35,918 nucleotides of DNA from Lachnospiraceae bacterium (GCA_029008875.1 JAQXJP010000004.1:1-35918), one strand, 5' to 3'. Positions 23,979-32,140 are shown, counted from the first letter of the stretch. Numbers and translations are program-made. Notes: a model not told the origin generated them from the letters alone.

Positions 23979-25658
23979 CTAGCCCCTGCAGATTTTCATT
24001 TCCGCTTTGTGTAAATACATTCTCTCATCCGCGACTTTCAGTGCCTTGCGGGATGGATATACCTTATCTTGCGCGTAGGTACAAACCCCGTAAGCCGTAC
24101 TTAATTCCCATTTCTGGCTCTGACTGTTCGCCCGGGTAAGCTGTTCATGCAGTTCCCGGAACCGATCCTGCAGGTCCACTTTCTTTGCATCCTCGATAAG
24201 CACTACAAACTCATCTCCGCCAATCCTGCTCACCAGCCCGCACCCTGCAAACACGTCCCTCAATACCGCGCTGAAAGCCATCAAAAATCGATCCCCTTCC
24301 TCGTGTCCAAAGGTATCATTCACTTTTTTCAGGCAATTCAGATCAAACTCTATGACTGCGTAATCGGATTGTTTCTCATCCAATTCATCCATTCTCTCCT
24401 CACAGGCTCTCCGATTGGAAAGGCCGGTAAGCGTATCCGTGTATGCCATCCGCTGCAAAGTGGCTTCCTCCACGGAACGATACAAGACATCACTGATCTC
24501 ATTGACATAATTGATCATCATGGCGATCACAAACAACATGGTGCCGATACATATGTAGCCCCGATATTCGCCTCGGGTCATTGTCGGGTTGTATTTTTCC
24601 AAATAAAAGCGCAACAAATCGAACAAGGCAAAGGCAATCATGATTGCCGCGCCCACAATCAAAATCATATTATCATATCGTTTATGCATGAGATCCGATA
24701 CAAAAATGGACAACATATACACTGCCAATGCCACCAGCAGAATGTGCTGGATTCGAAGAACCGCCGGAAAATGCAACCTTCCCAGAATCTGCCCGCCCAG
24801 AGCGACAAGGATAAACCCTCCTTGCAGGATTCCCAAAAGCCAAAAGCAAATCTTCTGATACTTTTTCCCACTCTGTCTCTCCACGTCCCAGAAGTAAAGC
24901 AACACAAACAGCGGAGCCACATACAGAGCTCCGTACTCCAGATATACTTTCATCAGTGGGTTGTCGGTGAACAAAAAAGTCAGATTGTAGTTGGAAAACG
25001 ACCACAATCCGATGCCAAAAGAAAACAAGCCGACGCAGAGCGGCTGGAAAAACTCTCTCTGCGCAAAAATACCCACTGCAGATAACACAGCAACACCGAC
25101 TCCAAAAATCATAAGAAAACAACTTAAAATCAATGGCATTCTATTCTCGTAAACATAGTCCCGGACTGCCACCTGAGAATTGTAGATCTGTGGCATGTCT
25201 ATCATCGTAAACGCGTCATTCTCCGTCACCACAAGTTCTACCCGAAGCGTTTTGCCAATATTGTCCCCCGGCAGAAGAACCTGATGGTATCCGTACCCAA
25301 CCATTTTGCCCTGCTCATACAAATCATGACCGAATGAATAAATGCACTCCCCGTCCAAATAGACATCCACTACCGAATGAATAAAGAAAAATCGAAGTTC
25401 CGGCACGGCAATCTCGTGTTCCGGGATTACGGTTTCCATGGTCAGACGATCCCCTCTATTCAGCACAGGGAAATTGTCTTTTTCAATATCGTCTGTCTGA
25501 TGGGACTGTCCGTCAATGGTGATGGTCCAGTTCCCTCTCAAATTCATATAGTTTTCACTTTTTGCTCCGTCTCCACCGGTGGCTACCATGGTCAAGGCCA
25601 TAACAATTCCAAGAATGACCAGGATTGCGACTTCGATCAGTTTTCTCTTTTTATTCAT
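23979..25658 (-). CDS. Membrane diguanylate cyclase (second copy)
   Basis: A 559-residue protein with the same plan as the cyclase at 9875-11599: an N-terminal helix, an extracytoplasmic domain with HSVVDVYLDGECIYSFG, about seven helices and a C-terminal GGDEF domain with intact GGDEF at 480-484. The RxxD inhibitory site is missing. The shared block (VDVYL ... YG/FG ... MVGYGYHQVLLP) suggests both recognise related ligands. GGGGTG lies 7 nt before the ATG. It is second to last in an operon with a small alarmone synthetase upstream and an EAL phosphodiesterase 11 nt downstream. c-di-GMP synthesis is highly likely; the signal is unknown. Confidence 0.93.
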   Translation of the reverse strand: MNKKRKLIEVAILVILGIVMALTMVATGGDGAKSENYMNLRGNWTITIDGQSHQTDDIEKDNFPVLNRGDRLTMETVIPEHEIAVPELRFFFIHSVVDVYLDGECIYSFGHDLYEQGKMVGYGYHQVLLPGDNIGKTLRVELVVTENDAFTMIDMPQIYNSQVAVRDYVYENRMPLILSCFLMIFGVGVAVLSAVGIFAQREFFQPLCVGLFSFGIGLWSFSNYNLTFLFTDNPLMKVYLEYGALYVAPLFVLLYFWDVERQSGKKYQKICFWLLGILQGGFILVALGGQILGRLHFPAVLRIQHILLVALAVYMLSIFVSDLMHKRYDNMILIVGAAIMIAFALFDLLRFYLEKYNPTMTRGEYRGYICIGTMLFVIAMMINYVNEISDVLYRSVEEATLQRMAYTDTLTGLSNRRACEERMDELDEKQSDYAVIEFDLNCLKKVNDTFGHEEGDRFLMAFSAVLRDVFAGCGLVSRIGGDEFVVLIEDAKKVDLQDRFRELHEQLTRANSQSQKWELSTAYGVCTYAQDKVYPSRKALKVADERMYLHKAEMKICRG

Positions 25659-25691
25659 GCAGTCACCCCGTTTTCATCATAGCGCATAACG

Positions 25692-26420
25692 CTAATTGCT
25701 TTCAATGACATTTTTTACTCTCTGCATTTTCATATCCAACTGTGCACTCATCTTTGCACACTCGGAAAGCTCCGATGCGGTGAGCATGGTAATATCCTCC
25801 GGCAAATTCTTTTTGTAGCGGAGCTTATGCTCCAGGTTTGCCCAAAACTCCATGGCGATGGTGCGAAGCTGCACTTCCACCTTCATCCATCTCTTTTCGT
25901 TCTCCAAAAAGATTGGAATTTCCACAATCAGGTGCAAACTGCGGTATCCGTTCTCCTTGGGGTTAGCAATATAATCCTTTTTCTCAATCAGCCGAATGTC
26001 ATCCTGTTTGAGAAGACAATCCGCAAGCATATAAATATCGTCCACGAAGGAGCAAACCACCCTGACCCCTGCAATATCGTGGAGTTCCTGTAATGACTCT
26101 ACATTGAAGGGAAGATTTCTCCTATTGAGTTTTTCACAGATGCTCTCCGGAGACTTCACCCTTGTCTTAATCGTCTCGATGGGATTGCGCTCATGGTCCA
26201 GGGAAAAACGCTCGTTCAGCACCTTAAATTTTGTCTCCACCTCCAGGATTGCGCACTGATAACACGACATCAGGGATTTAATCTCTTCAAAATTTTCCTT
26301 TGCCTTTTGAATGGAATTCTCATCAAATAGGCCCGCCAGCTGCAGCGCCAAGGACGCAGAGCTGTCACCTGTCTGCAGCATATTCCCCACCAGGGGCGTC
26401 GTCCGTTCGTTTACGTTCAT
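25692..26420 (-). CDS. Small alarmone synthetase ((p)ppGpp synthetase)
   Basis: A 242-residue single-domain RelA/SpoT synthetase without hydrolase or TGS domains, like RelQ/RelP. Landmarks are RVKSPESICEKL, the catalytic region ELHDIAGVRVVCSFVDDIY, KENGYRSLHLIVE and VEVQLRTIAMEFWANLEHKL, covering synthetase motifs and the tetramer-forming C-terminal helices. It should transfer pyrophosphate from ATP to GDP or GTP. GAGG is about 9 nt before the ATG. It starts 13 nt after the zinc-ribbon gene and lies upstream of the diguanylate cyclase and phosphodiesterase on the same strand, an unusual joining of alarmone and c-di-GMP genes. Confidence 0.92.
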   Translation of the reverse strand: MNVNERTTPLVGNMLQTGDSSASLALQLAGLFDENSIQKAKENFEEIKSLMSCYQCAILEVETKFKVLNERFSLDHERNPIETIKTRVKSPESICEKLNRRNLPFNVESLQELHDIAGVRVVCSFVDDIYMLADCLLKQDDIRLIEKKDYIANPKENGYRSLHLIVEIPIFLENEKRWMKVEVQLRTIAMEFWANLEHKLRYKKNLPEDITMLTASELSECAKMSAQLDMKMQRVKNVIESN

Positions 26421-26433
26421 AGTATCTTGTCCT

Positions 26434-27693
26434 CTATTCTCCGATTTTTGTGATTACCCAGTTCTGCTCTTTCATGTCGTATACACTCTGACAGAATGGG
26501 CATATTCTCCGGCGTGAGGCATCAAAGCTTCCTCCGCAGGACTTGCAGGCAACCTTCTTGATGGAAAAGCCGGCATCGGTGGGTGCTGTGACCTTTTTCT
26601 CCACCCAGAGCGCAATCTCTTCATCCTTATCCGAAATCCGGTTGTTCACACAGTAGGTATTGCGCAGAAACACGCCGATGTTCATTCTCACCACATCCCC
26701 GACGGTCTCTATCCCCTTCAAAGACAGGGTTCCGTGGTAGCTCATATCGATAAGGTCCCTGTATCTTTCCGGAATATGGGTTCCTTCAAAGCAAGCCAGA
26801 TTCCCGGGGTCCTCCGTAAAAAGCGTCATTTTCAGGAAGGAAATGAGCTGTCCTTCAAAAAGCTTAAAGGAAAAGGTCTTGTCAAACGCACGCATTCGGT
26901 TCTCGAGTTTTCGCTCCGCTTTTTTGGAACCGCTGACCTCTCCGACTCCCTGTACGGCCCTGTATATGGCGTATCCCAAATAGAGAAATGCAGCGCACAT
27001 ATAGCCCAAAAACGCTCCGATCAGCATAGCAATCGGCGCTCCAAAAAGGAACGAGACATCCTGATGCATAACTCCAAGCGCAACCTCATAGAGGAGCATC
27101 AATACAGCACCGATGATTACCGCCGGCTTGAAGATTTTGGGGTTTGCCGAATCGTCTTCAAAAAAATAGAAATTGGTAACCTTCGGGAACAGGTCCGGCA
27201 TCAGGAATTTGGTCTGGCAGAAGGGACACCCCGTCATCAATTCTTTGATTTTGCTGCTGGCTCCACAGGAAGGACAGCAATAATCATCGTTCTCCACCAC
27301 GCCGGCAGGCGCTGTGGTATCAGTCACAATTGCATTGATTCCTACCACGCTGTCCCGGGTATAGATACACTTCTCGTCCCGGAAATACTTCTGGGTTCTC
27401 TTACCCATGTCAAATCTTCGCTCATGGGAATATTTCTCGTCTTGCCAACAGAATCCCTTTTGGGGCATCTGGGGCTTTCTATCGCCGTAGGGAACCACCT
27501 CCATGGTTGCCCGCAGCCCCTTCGCCTTCCATCTGGCGAACTGTAGCTTTAATGCGTAGGATAGATCTGCACCCGCAACATCCGGTGTAATTCCGGTGCG
27601 CGCGAAGCTCTGCAGTTTGTCTGCCATTCGCTCCTCCGGCACATTTTTGCTTCCATCCCACTGTCTTGTTCCATCGCTGGCTTTGTAACTCAC
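26434..27693 (-). CDS. Zinc-ribbon / TIM44-like membrane protein
   Basis: A protein of about 419 residues with no firm name. Visible parts: an N-terminal soluble region (1-130), a zinc ribbon (C140, C143, C156, C159), two membrane helices (about 190-210 and 220-248), a TIM44/NTF2-like region (about 270-370, FDKTFSFKLFEGQLISFLKM), and a second zinc ribbon (C383, C386, C398, C401) ending in NWVITKI, as in bacterial TIM44-like proteins. The start is GTG at 27693, overlapping the upstream TAG as TAGTG with AGGTGG just before. An in-frame start at 27735 inside the upstream frame is less likely. It precedes the alarmone synthetase. Function unknown. Confidence 0.8.
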   Translation of the reverse strand: MSYKASDGTRQWDGSKNVPEERMADKLQSFARTGITPDVAGADLSYALKLQFARWKAKGLRATMEVVPYGDRKPQMPQKGFCWQDEKYSHERRFDMGKRTQKYFRDEKCIYTRDSVVGINAIVTDTTAPAGVVENDDYCCPSCGASSKIKELMTGCPFCQTKFLMPDLFPKVTNFYFFEDDSANPKIFKPAVIIGAVLMLLYEVALGVMHQDVSFLFGAPIAMLIGAFLGYMCAAFLYLGYAIYRAVQGVGEVSGSKKAERKLENRMRAFDKTFSFKLFEGQLISFLKMTLFTEDPGNLACFEGTHIPERYRDLIDMSYHGTLSLKGIETVGDVVRMNIGVFLRNTYCVNNRISDKDEEIALWVEKKVTAPTDAGFSIKKVACKSCGGSFDASRRRICPFCQSVYDMKEQNWVITKIGE

Positions 27694-28085
27694 TATTTTT
27701 CCACCTTTATGCTTTCTTCTAGAATATCCAAGCATTGTTGCATTGATTTTTCAAATTCTTCCTCATTGTTATTGTAGAAAAGAATAAGATCATCTTTCAC
27801 TTTCTCATCGTCAAGATTTGCCGGAACTTCAAAATTACATCCTGCAATATATTCCGCCCAATGCTCGAGTTTCCAGGTATCACGGTCAGAATTCCGAATA
27901 TTTTCTTCAAAGAATAGACTGCTTCTGCCATAAGGCTGCCCCGCTACGGCAAAAATCCTCCTCGACAAAGGAATTAATGTATCTTTATCTAAATACACAA
28001 CATGCTGTAAACGCGCGGCCAATGCCTTTGATATATATGTCTTACCGCAAGCCGGTGGCGATATGACAAGTATTATTCTACCATA
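27693..28085 (-). pseudogene. Decayed P-loop ATPase/kinase gene
   Basis: The frame reads RIILVISPPACGKTYISKAL, a clear P-loop, then VVYLDKDTLIPLSRRIFAVAG. It jumps from FFEENIR straight to NSDRDTWKLEHW. In AAA-family nucleotide-binding proteins of about 190 residues as I recall them, roughly 70 residues with the second half of the kinase core lie between these blocks, so an in-frame deletion is inferred. The frame is closed by TGA (28088-28086) just upstream of the P-loop with no ATG or GTG before it. The first start-like codon, TTG at 28022, lies past the P-loop. The C-terminus is intact and overlaps the next gene as TAGTG. Probably non-functional as an ATPase; it may survive as a leader for translational coupling. 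Confidence 0.7.
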
Positions 28086-28096
28086 TCAAGCGCAAA

Positions 28097-28124
28097 AAAG
28101 CGACGCATTACTTTGCGCCGCTTT
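28097..28124 (-). terminator. Intrinsic terminator after the SDR gene
   Basis: On the - strand AAAGCGGCGCA and TGCGTCGCTTT (28124-28114 / 28107-28097) pair with one G-U, loop AAGTAA, followed by TTTT. It separates the SDR operon from the ATPase remnant. Confidence 0.88.
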
Positions 28125-28127
28125 TAC

Positions 28128-28877
28128 CTATGTTATCGCTCGCTGTGTCATTTTCCACATCATTTTCCCAATAAATAACGGATGTCTATAACACAATTTC
28201 ATTTGCAGTGCCTGGAAAAACGAATGGCAGATTACAAATTTCTTTGAATAGATATGATTGGCAAGCCCTCTTCCCACCTTTTGTGCATCAGCCATAAATT
28301 CTTTTGGCACCGGCAATCCGGAAGATGATGCTGTATTTGTGAGCGGTGGATGCATCACATGAAATGTTATTCCATAATCCTGATTCTCAATCTCCAAGCA
28401 TTTGGCAAGAGCTTCTATCGCCCCTTTTGAGGATGCATAAGGTGATATATTGCCAAATCCGGTAACTCCAACGCCGGAACTGGTGAATACAATTCTACCG
28501 CCCTTTGCCTCGCGCATAAACGGAAGCACCAGCTTTGAAAGTCTCAATGCTCCGAAATAATTAATGTCCATTACTTTTTTATATACTTCATATGCTGTAT
28601 CCGGTTCACTTTCAAATGTGCAAAGGCAGGCATTATGAATTGCGATATCAATCTGTCCAAATTTGTTTACCGCTGCTTTGACCCCATCCGATAAAGATAC
28701 CTCATCTGTTGCATCTGCCTTAACCACTAAAAGCGAATTGGGATACTGGCCTTTCAGTTCACTTATATGCTCTTCTTGAATATCGAAAACCGTCACGTTG
28801 TTACCTTTTTCAAGGAAACAACACACCATCCAGTAACCAATCCCCTGATCGGCACCCACGATCAATATATTTGACAT
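28128..28877 (-). CDS. Short-chain dehydrogenase/reductase
   Basis: A 249-residue classical SDR oxidoreductase, NAD(P)-dependent and cytoplasmic. The dinucleotide-binding loop is GADQGIG (8-14), the acidic D32 after strand 2 suggests NAD(H), the NAG-equivalent is HNACL (81-85), and the catalytic residues are S133/S134, Y147 and K151 (YASSK). The substrate-binding end (185-249) is rich in Met, Phe and basic residues and might touch a membrane or a hydrophobic substrate. GGGAGG precedes the ATG. It is 12 nt downstream of a tetR gene and shares its strong promoter, so its expression is expected to be induced by the TetR ligand, possibly its own substrate. Confidence 0.92.
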   Translation of the reverse strand: MSNILIVGADQGIGYWMVCCFLEKGNNVTVFDIQEEHISELKGQYPNSLLVVKADATDEVSLSDGVKAAVNKFGQIDIAIHNACLCTFESEPDTAYEVYKKVMDINYFGALRLSKLVLPFMREAKGGRIVFTSSGVGVTGFGNISPYASSKGAIEALAKCLEIENQDYGITFHVMHPPLTNTASSSGLPVPKEFMADAQKVGRGLANHIYSKKFVICHSFFQALQMKLCYRHPLFIGKMMWKMTQRAIT

Positions 28878-28889
28878 ATGATTTCCTCC

Positions 28890-29477
28890 CTAGAATATTC
28901 TGTCGATATAGGCAAAGGCTTCTTCGCAAAAAGCATCCTTCTTTGCCTGCGTCAATTCTCCATTCAATAAATATTGAAAAGTAAGGGTAGTCATCTTTGA
29001 AAAAAAGGCATTCCCAGATTCTTCGGCCTGTTGCTCATTCATAATTCCGAACTGAGTTAACATCATAAATGCCCCTGTTTGAATTTTTCTGGGCAAATCA
29101 AACAGATAGTGTTCATATAGCGATCTCATATTCTCATTATGAAATTGCTCAATCATCAAAAAACGCATCATTTGATTACAAAATGTGTCAAATAAATATT
29201 GTTCAAAATAATATTTGCGCAACCAATCCCATGAAAATGGCCTCATACTATCTGTGTCAGGCATGGCTGCCTGTAACATATTTGTTAATTCCTTAATATG
29301 ACTTTCGTATTTATCGACAAGAGAATCTAAAATGTCTTGTTTGTTACGAAAATGGTAGTAAATCGAACTTTCTTTTATGTTAACAGTTTTCGCTATGTCT
29401 CTTATCGATACAGCGGTATAGCCCGATTTCGCAAACATATTCAATGCGTTATTAAGAATCTGCTCCTTTGTCTCCAT
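28890..29477 (-). CDS. TetR-family repressor of the SDR operon
   Basis: A 195-residue TetR-type regulator. The HTH (about 5-50) reads TAVSIRDIAKTVNIKESSIY then YHFRNKQDILDSL; the ligand domain is aromatic-rich. GGGGAGAG is about 9 nt before the ATG. Two dyads flank and interrupt the -10 box of its own promoter, so it represses itself and the cotranscribed SDR. The perfect consensus promoter predicts strong expression when repression is relieved. The inducer is unknown. Confidence 0.93.
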   Translation of the reverse strand: METKEQILNNALNMFAKSGYTAVSIRDIAKTVNIKESSIYYHFRNKQDILDSLVDKYESHIKELTNMLQAAMPDTDSMRPFSWDWLRKYYFEQYLFDTFCNQMMRFLMIEQFHNENMRSLYEHYLFDLPRKIQTGAFMMLTQFGIMNEQQAEESGNAFFSKMTTLTFQYLLNGELTQAKKDAFCEEAFAYIDRIF

Positions 29478-29491
29478 TACTCTTTCTCTCC

Positions 29492-29539
29492 CCTAACAGT
29501 TGTTAGGTCAATTATACCTATCAACTGTTAGGTTGTCAA
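29492..29539 (-). promoter_or_regulatory. Consensus promoter interleaved with twin TetR operators
   Basis: On the - strand TTGACA (29539-29534), exactly 17 bp, TATAAT (29516-29511): a perfect sigma-A promoter. Two operator dyads, CTAACA-GT-TGTTAG (29493-29506) and its near-mirror CTATCA-AC-TGTTAG (29518-29531), lie downstream of the -10 box and inside the spacer. Together they form 17-bp arms (29492-29508 / 29516-29532) with one mismatch. Confidence 0.9.
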
Positions 29540-29627
29540 GGCAAAGGACTCTACGCAAAATATGATGGATGGAATTCCCAAAACCAACTTGCTCTCGGCA
29601 TTTTTCAGAGACCCCTTCTCCCATCGA

Positions 29628-30446
29628 TTACGTAGGAATCTTCTTGTCTGTATTCAGAATGTGGTTAATCAGCCACCCTAAAAGAAACTCTACCAAGCTC
29701 TGCATATATTCCTGTGGTTGCTCTTCCATCTCCTTCTTCTCAATGCTTTCCAGCTTATACACAAAAGCTCTGTGCGCTCTCTTTTGCGCTTCCAAGCCCT
29801 CATAGTGAATACTTTCCATATATTCCTCTTCATCCGAGAAATGAAACTTAGTATAATCCTTCAGCTCTTCCAGAATCTTTAGAATTTCATCGCATTGAGA
29901 AGCATCCACTCCGTCACGAACCAAATCATTCACTTTTCCAATCAAACGAAATAGTTCCTTATGCTCGCGGTCAATCAGTTCATTTCCAACGAGATATTCC
30001 TCGGAAAACTCAAAAATATTCTCCTTCATCATCCACTCTTCCAGCGGAGGAAGCTTTCCAATCATGGTGTCACTTGCGATGATATGCTGATACAACCATT
30101 CTGCCAGGAAAATCATCATTTCCTCCAGCATCGCAAGCTGATTCTCAAATTCATCGATGTCCACGAATGCCCAGTTGCGCACCTTATTCCGAAAAACCAT
30201 ATGTTGAGAACGCTGAATGATCAGTTCCGGGTCCCGAATTTTCTCCATATATGCTTCTTCATCACTAAAATGCTGTTCCGCATAATCTTCTAATTCCTGT
30301 AAAAGCTCCTTAATTTGAGAATAGCGATCCGGAATATACTGATTGTTAATCATATCCACAATGGAATTCATAAGCTCGAACAAGTGCCGGTGCTCCCGGT
30401 CCAGCAATTCAACCCCAATAATACAATCTTTTGTAAACTGAAACAT
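29628..30446 (-). CDS. Tandem-domain bacteriohemerythrin
   Basis: A 272-residue protein with two hemerythrin di-iron domains (about 5-125 and 145-270). Each shows LLDREHRHLF / LIDREHKELF, HFSDEEAYME / HFSDEEEYME, a single His in QHMVF / KRAHRAF, and WLYQHIIASD / WLINHILNTD, giving the His/Glu/Asp ligands for a two-iron oxygen-binding site. Single-domain homologues are about 130 residues, so this is a fused duplicate. It may bind O2, NO or iron in the cytoplasm. The second of two adjacent ATGs (30446) is preferred, 6 nt after AGGAGG. It is divergent from a Cu/Zn superoxide dismutase, which suggests a shared oxidative-stress role. Confidence 0.92.
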   Translation of the reverse strand: MFQFTKDCIIGVELLDREHRHLFELMNSIVDMINNQYIPDRYSQIKELLQELEDYAEQHFSDEEAYMEKIRDPELIIQRSQHMVFRNKVRNWAFVDIDEFENQLAMLEEMMIFLAEWLYQHIIASDTMIGKLPPLEEWMMKENIFEFSEEYLVGNELIDREHKELFRLIGKVNDLVRDGVDASQCDEILKILEELKDYTKFHFSDEEEYMESIHYEGLEAQKRAHRAFVYKLESIEKKEMEEQPQEYMQSLVEFLLGWLINHILNTDKKIPT

Positions 30447-30482
30447 CATTAACCTCCTCTTTCTTAAGTACTTTATGCTTTT

Positions 30483-30510
30483 TTGTTACATATACTGTAT
30501 AAAATATGAT
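30483..30510 (+). promoter_or_regulatory. Candidate promoter of sodC
   Basis: TTGTTA (30483-30488), a 16-bp spacer and TATGAT (30505-30510) predict a start at about 30517, only 5 nt before the ATG. TATACT (30491) and TATAAA (30498) are alternatives. Confidence 0.35.
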
Positions 30511-30521
30511 TTTGGATTATT

Positions 30522-31016
30522 ATGAATAAATTCCCTTATCCCTTTACCATTAGTCAAGATATGACGGATGCACCTCCCAACGCATACGCTCTGGTAAACG
30601 GAAGCCCAACCTATCCCGACATTTCCGGAATTGTTAAGTTTTATGACACCCCATATAAAGGAATCATTATCTATGCGGAATTTTTCCATTTGCCCCTCTA
30701 TACACCATCCGACATTCCGTCCTTTTATGGCTTCCACATTCATGAGCATGGAGACTGCTCCCATAGTTTTGCCAACACAGGCGGGCACTATAATCCCCAA
30801 AACCAACCGCATCCCTTTCATACCGGTGATCTTCCTCCCGTCACATCATGCGATGGTTACTCCTGGATGTCCGTGTATATCCAACAATTGCGCCTGAATG
30901 ATGTCATCGGGCGCTCGGTTGTTCTCCACGGAAGGGCTGACGATTTTACCACACAGCCTTCCGGAAATTCCGGCGAAAAAATAGCATGTGGAGTTGTGGA
31001 GAAATGGGTTATCTAA
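30522..31016 (+). CDS. sodC: Cu/Zn superoxide dismutase without signal peptide
   Basis: A 164-residue Cu/Zn SOD that dismutates superoxide. By family alignment the copper ligands are H72, H74, H89 and H136, the zinc ligands H89, H97, H100 and D103, and the disulfide cysteines C79 and C156; all are present. The position of the active-site arginine (GNAGxRxACG) carries K153. There is no N-terminal signal or lipobox, unlike most bacterial SodC, which are exported, so it may be cytoplasmic. No Shine-Dalgarno is seen before the ATG and the promoter may start transcription almost at the start codon. It is divergent from the hemerythrin gene and its stop overlaps the convergent glycosyltransferase stop by 3 nt. 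Confidence 0.92.
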   Translation: MNKFPYPFTISQDMTDAPPNAYALVNGSPTYPDISGIVKFYDTPYKGIIIYAEFFHLPLYTPSDIPSFYGFHIHEHGDCSHSFANTGGHYNPQNQPHPFHTGDLPPVTSCDGYSWMSVYIQQLRLNDVIGRSVVLHGRADDFTTQPSGNSGEKIACGVVEKWVI

Positions 31017-32140
31017 CAGATTGAAACCTCCACCACCAATTGCTCCGCCAGACGGCAGATATCTGCTGCCGCAGTCTCGCTTATTATTTTTTTCTGGCAT
31101 GCCATCATTTCTGCACCTTTATCCGGATTCTGCAGCACCTCCTCTACAATCCGCGGCAGTTCATCCGTCATGTTTTCCGAAATACTCATGCCATGGCCGG
31201 CAAAATAATCCGCATTACGGCTTTCACAGCCCGGTATTGTGGATGTATGCAGAATCGGGACATGACATACTGCTGCCTCCGTAGAGGAAAGTCCGCCCGG
31301 CTTCGTAATGAATAAATGGCTGGCTCTCATGTAGGAAGCCATCCGGTCCGTATGATCCAAAACAGTTACTCCCGGGGAATTTTCCTCCTGCAATTTCTGA
31401 TACAGCTTTTGGTTGCTTCCACAGATGACGATGAGCTCTACCTCTTCTCGATTGGAGAAATATCTTTGCAGCTCTTCAATCGTTTTTTCTATCTTTCCTC
31501 CACCCATGCTTCCGCCGGCTACCAGGATATATTTTTTATCTGTTTTAAGTCCCAGCAATTGCTTTTCCTGCTCCCTCGTCCTTCCCTCCAAAAAGCTGCT
31601 GTTTGTGGGAATTCCAAGAGGGTAGAGTTTTTCACGGGGAATCCCTTTTCCCACAAACTCTTCTGTCAAGTCTGCGGCAGGAATCACATAGGCATCACAA
31701 TCTGTCTCCTCGGTAAAGGGAATGCATACATAATCCGTTGCAATAAACATGGTTTTGGGAATTTCTATGCCATGATGCTTCATGTTGGTCAGAATTTCCG
31801 CCGGAAAAAGGTGGGGCATGATAACGATATCCACATGATGCTCTGCAAAATATTCCTGCATCACCTCCGTCATTCCACGGTTGACAAAGTAGACCGGTGA
31901 GCGGAAAGGCAGCCTCCGGTATAAGTTTCCGATTTTGTATACCGCACCAAATGCTTTCGGCGCATGCTGCACGGTGGATATGTAAGTCCGGTCGATTCCC
32001 CCGGAAAGCTTCGTGCTTTTTAAGGTGTAGGGATTTAGCATCGTAACCTGGTGTCCCTGTTTTTTCATTTCCTCATATACTGCTTTTCCGGCAGCGTCAT
32101 GTCCTCCTCCGGTTCCGCAGGAAAGTATTAATGCATCCAT
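31013..32140 (-). CDS. MGDG-synthase-type glycosyltransferase (glycolipid synthesis)
   Basis: A 375-residue GT28-family enzyme resembling MGDG synthase and UgtP. The N-terminal MGDG-synthase domain contains ILSCGTGGGHDAAGKAVYEE (glycine-rich loop) and FPAEILTNMKHHGI. The C-terminal nucleotide-sugar half contains YILVAGGSMGGGKIEKTIEE and the donor-binding HLFITKPGGLSSTEAAVCHV. It probably adds a hexose to diacylglycerol at the membrane surface. Its start lies 13 nt inside plsY, implying translational coupling, and together they form a small lipid operon. The stop overlaps the sodC stop convergently. Sugar (glucose or galactose) and processivity cannot be told. Confidence 0.9.
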   Translation of the reverse strand: MDALILSCGTGGGHDAAGKAVYEEMKKQGHQVTMLNPYTLKSTKLSGGIDRTYISTVQHAPKAFGAVYKIGNLYRRLPFRSPVYFVNRGMTEVMQEYFAEHHVDIVIMPHLFPAEILTNMKHHGIEIPKTMFIATDYVCIPFTEETDCDAYVIPAADLTEEFVGKGIPREKLYPLGIPTNSSFLEGRTREQEKQLLGLKTDKKYILVAGGSMGGGKIEKTIEELQRYFSNREEVELIVICGSNQKLYQKLQEENSPGVTVLDHTDRMASYMRASHLFITKPGGLSSTEAAVCHVPILHTSTIPGCESRNADYFAGHGMSISENMTDELPRIVEEVLQNPDKGAEMMACQKKIISETAAADICRLAEQLVVEVSIC

